From CAVZCK01 sp963798805 (GTDB lineage: Bacteria; Pseudomonadota; Alphaproteobacteria; Rhizobiales; Rhodomicrobiaceae): a DNA stretch of 64,000 nt. Below, one piece after another: positions 63,417 through 64,000 of the stretch (position 1 is the stretch's first letter; each line of letters begins with the position of its first letter). The notes beneath the pieces were generated by a model. The model ran no database searches. It saw nothing but the letters and a program-made list of their open reading frames with translations, and was not told where the DNA came from. Location: contig CAWCVC010000009.1 in the NCBI GenBank assembly GCA_963798805.1, forward strand, positions 202,367 through 266,366. The letters are read 5' to 3'. The translations under genes were made by a program, and so were the position numbers.

Positions 63417-63450
63417 TTGGACACAGCGTCCATAATGACTATAATAGTCA
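63417..63450 (+). promoter_or_regulatory. Sigma-70-type promoter overlapped by a perfect palindrome
   Basis: TTGGAC (63417-63422), a 17-base spacer and TATAAT (63440-63445) form a near-consensus promoter. The -10 box lies inside TGACTAT-A-ATAGTCA (63436-63450), a perfect 15-base palindrome. This fits an operator for the XRE regulator that starts about 100 bases downstream. Confidence 0.65.
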
Positions 63451-63552
63451 ATCCAGCTCAAACTAGATCGAATTAGACAGTCTGGTCAAGCCGGATTAGG
63501 ATGCCCGAAAACAGCGCAATCCATCCGCGGTGGGGCCGACAAGGCGAGACCG

Positions 63553-63864
63553 ATGGTTTTGAACGAGCATATGACGCCATCGCTCGCCCGCGCCGCACGG
63601 GCCATCCTCAATTGGTCGATGGCCGATCTGGCAAGCCGGACCGGCGTCGCGGCCACCACGATCCGCAATTACGAAAGTGGCAAGCGCGGAACCACACGGG
63701 TGAACCGCGCCGCCATGGCCGCGGCCTTTCTGGAGGAGGGAATCGAGTTTCTGGGGGGCGAAGCTCCTGGGCTCGTCCTTCACCGGTTGGAACTCCTCAG
63801 CAATCCGCCGCCATCACGCCCACGCCGTCCGATACCGGAGCGGCGCCGCCGCGGCAGGACATAG
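63553..63864 (+). CDS. XRE-family helix-turn-helix regulator
   Basis: The 103-residue protein has an HTH_3-type domain LARAARAILNWSMADLASRTGVAATTIRNYESG and a segment FLEEGIEFLGGEAPG often seen in short XRE regulators. ATG 63553 follows AAGGCGAGA; the ATG at 63571 is an alternative. It lies convergent to the traF fragment and behind a strong palindromic promoter, so autoregulation and control of conjugation genes are likely. Confidence 0.85.
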   Translation: MVLNEHMTPSLARAARAILNWSMADLASRTGVAATTIRNYESGKRGTTRVNRAAMAAAFLEEGIEFLGGEAPGLVLHRLELLSNPPPSRPRRPIPERRRRGRT

Positions 63865-63906
63865 CCAGCGAAGTCGCTTTGTCTCTATCGGAAAGAGAGC
63901 CGCAGG

Positions 63907-64000
63907 CTAAGGCCAAACGAAGATCGGCCTTGCGACGCCCTCGACGTGTTTTACCGAGATCGGCCCGAAATAGCGGCTATCAAAGCTGCGCGGATGGAAG
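63907..64000 (-). CDS. traF: Conjugative transfer signal peptidase TraF, C-terminal fragment at window edge
   Basis: The last 30 codons of a minus-strand gene read FHPRSFDSRYFGPISVKH...PIFVWP then stop. The DSRYFGPI motif near the end is characteristic of S26-family TraF signal peptidases, which cyclise or process TrbC pilin. The rest lies beyond the window. Confidence 0.7.
   Translation of the reverse strand, partial: FHPRSFDSRYFGPISVKHVEGVARPIFVWP

Overview
The window looks like a chromosomal segment of a high-GC alphaproteobacterium, probably a Hyphomicrobiales (Rhizobiales) member. It has dense same-strand operons with ATGA stop/start overlaps, molybdenum hydroxylase gene sets, a Yej peptide ABC transporter, KdsB (so a Gram-negative outer membrane) and a Trb-type conjugation apparatus of the alphaproteobacterial ICE kind. 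I cannot name a species.

Left part (1-39.5 kb), ordinary chromosome. A TetR regulator (cut by the window edge) diverges from a paoABC-like aldehyde oxidoreductase operon. A short catabolic group follows: an SDR, a carnitine-dehydrogenase-like hydroxyacyl dehydrogenase and a beta-keto acid cleavage enzyme. Next come a small secreted protein, a MipA/OmpV porin-like protein and an ada/2OG-oxygenase operon for alkylation damage. A form II CO-dehydrogenase-like operon runs coxS-coxL-coxM-ybaK-coxD-coxE with coxG convergent to it. Then there are a flavin reductase, an MFS exporter, a degenerate orphan ABC ATPase, the yejFEB operon with two tandem yejA-type binding proteins, and an internally duplicated cytochrome c. 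The segment ends with kdsB, pheA, nudC, a patatin-like protein without its nucleophile, sodB, an isochorismatase-family hydrolase, maf-yacG and tRNA-Phe(GAA).

Island 1 (39.5-49.1 kb) lies directly against tRNA-Phe. It carries a tyrosine recombinase, an excisionase-like HTH protein and a replicative helicase-like AAA protein. Its cargo is a type III CBASS anti-phage system on the minus strand: TRIP13/Cap6, Cap8, HORMA/Cap7, CD-NTase, NucC and an extra Cys/His-containing ORF. The divergent capH-capP pair (XRE repressor and ImmA/IrrE-like peptidase) would control it. The cap8 start region contains a likely one-base frameshift. The island fades into decayed DNA that includes an ScpB-like remnant.

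Island 2 (49.1-64 kb) begins at a truncated tRNA-Arg(CCG) 3' half. It carries a conjugation operon, trbB-C-D-E-J-L-F-G-H-I, with a frameshift in trbI, and a partial traF signal peptidase at the right edge. A four-gene sulfur cassette is placed upstream of trbB in the same direction with tight spacing: sugar-isomerase-like TIM barrel, TauE/SafE exporter, phosphosulfolactate-synthase-like enzyme and VOC protein. An XRE gene sits beyond it behind a consensus promoter overlapped by a perfect palindrome.

The strongest candidates for new biology are the CBASS locus with its extra terminal gene and altered cap8, and the sulfonate/sulfite cassette wired into a conjugation operon.
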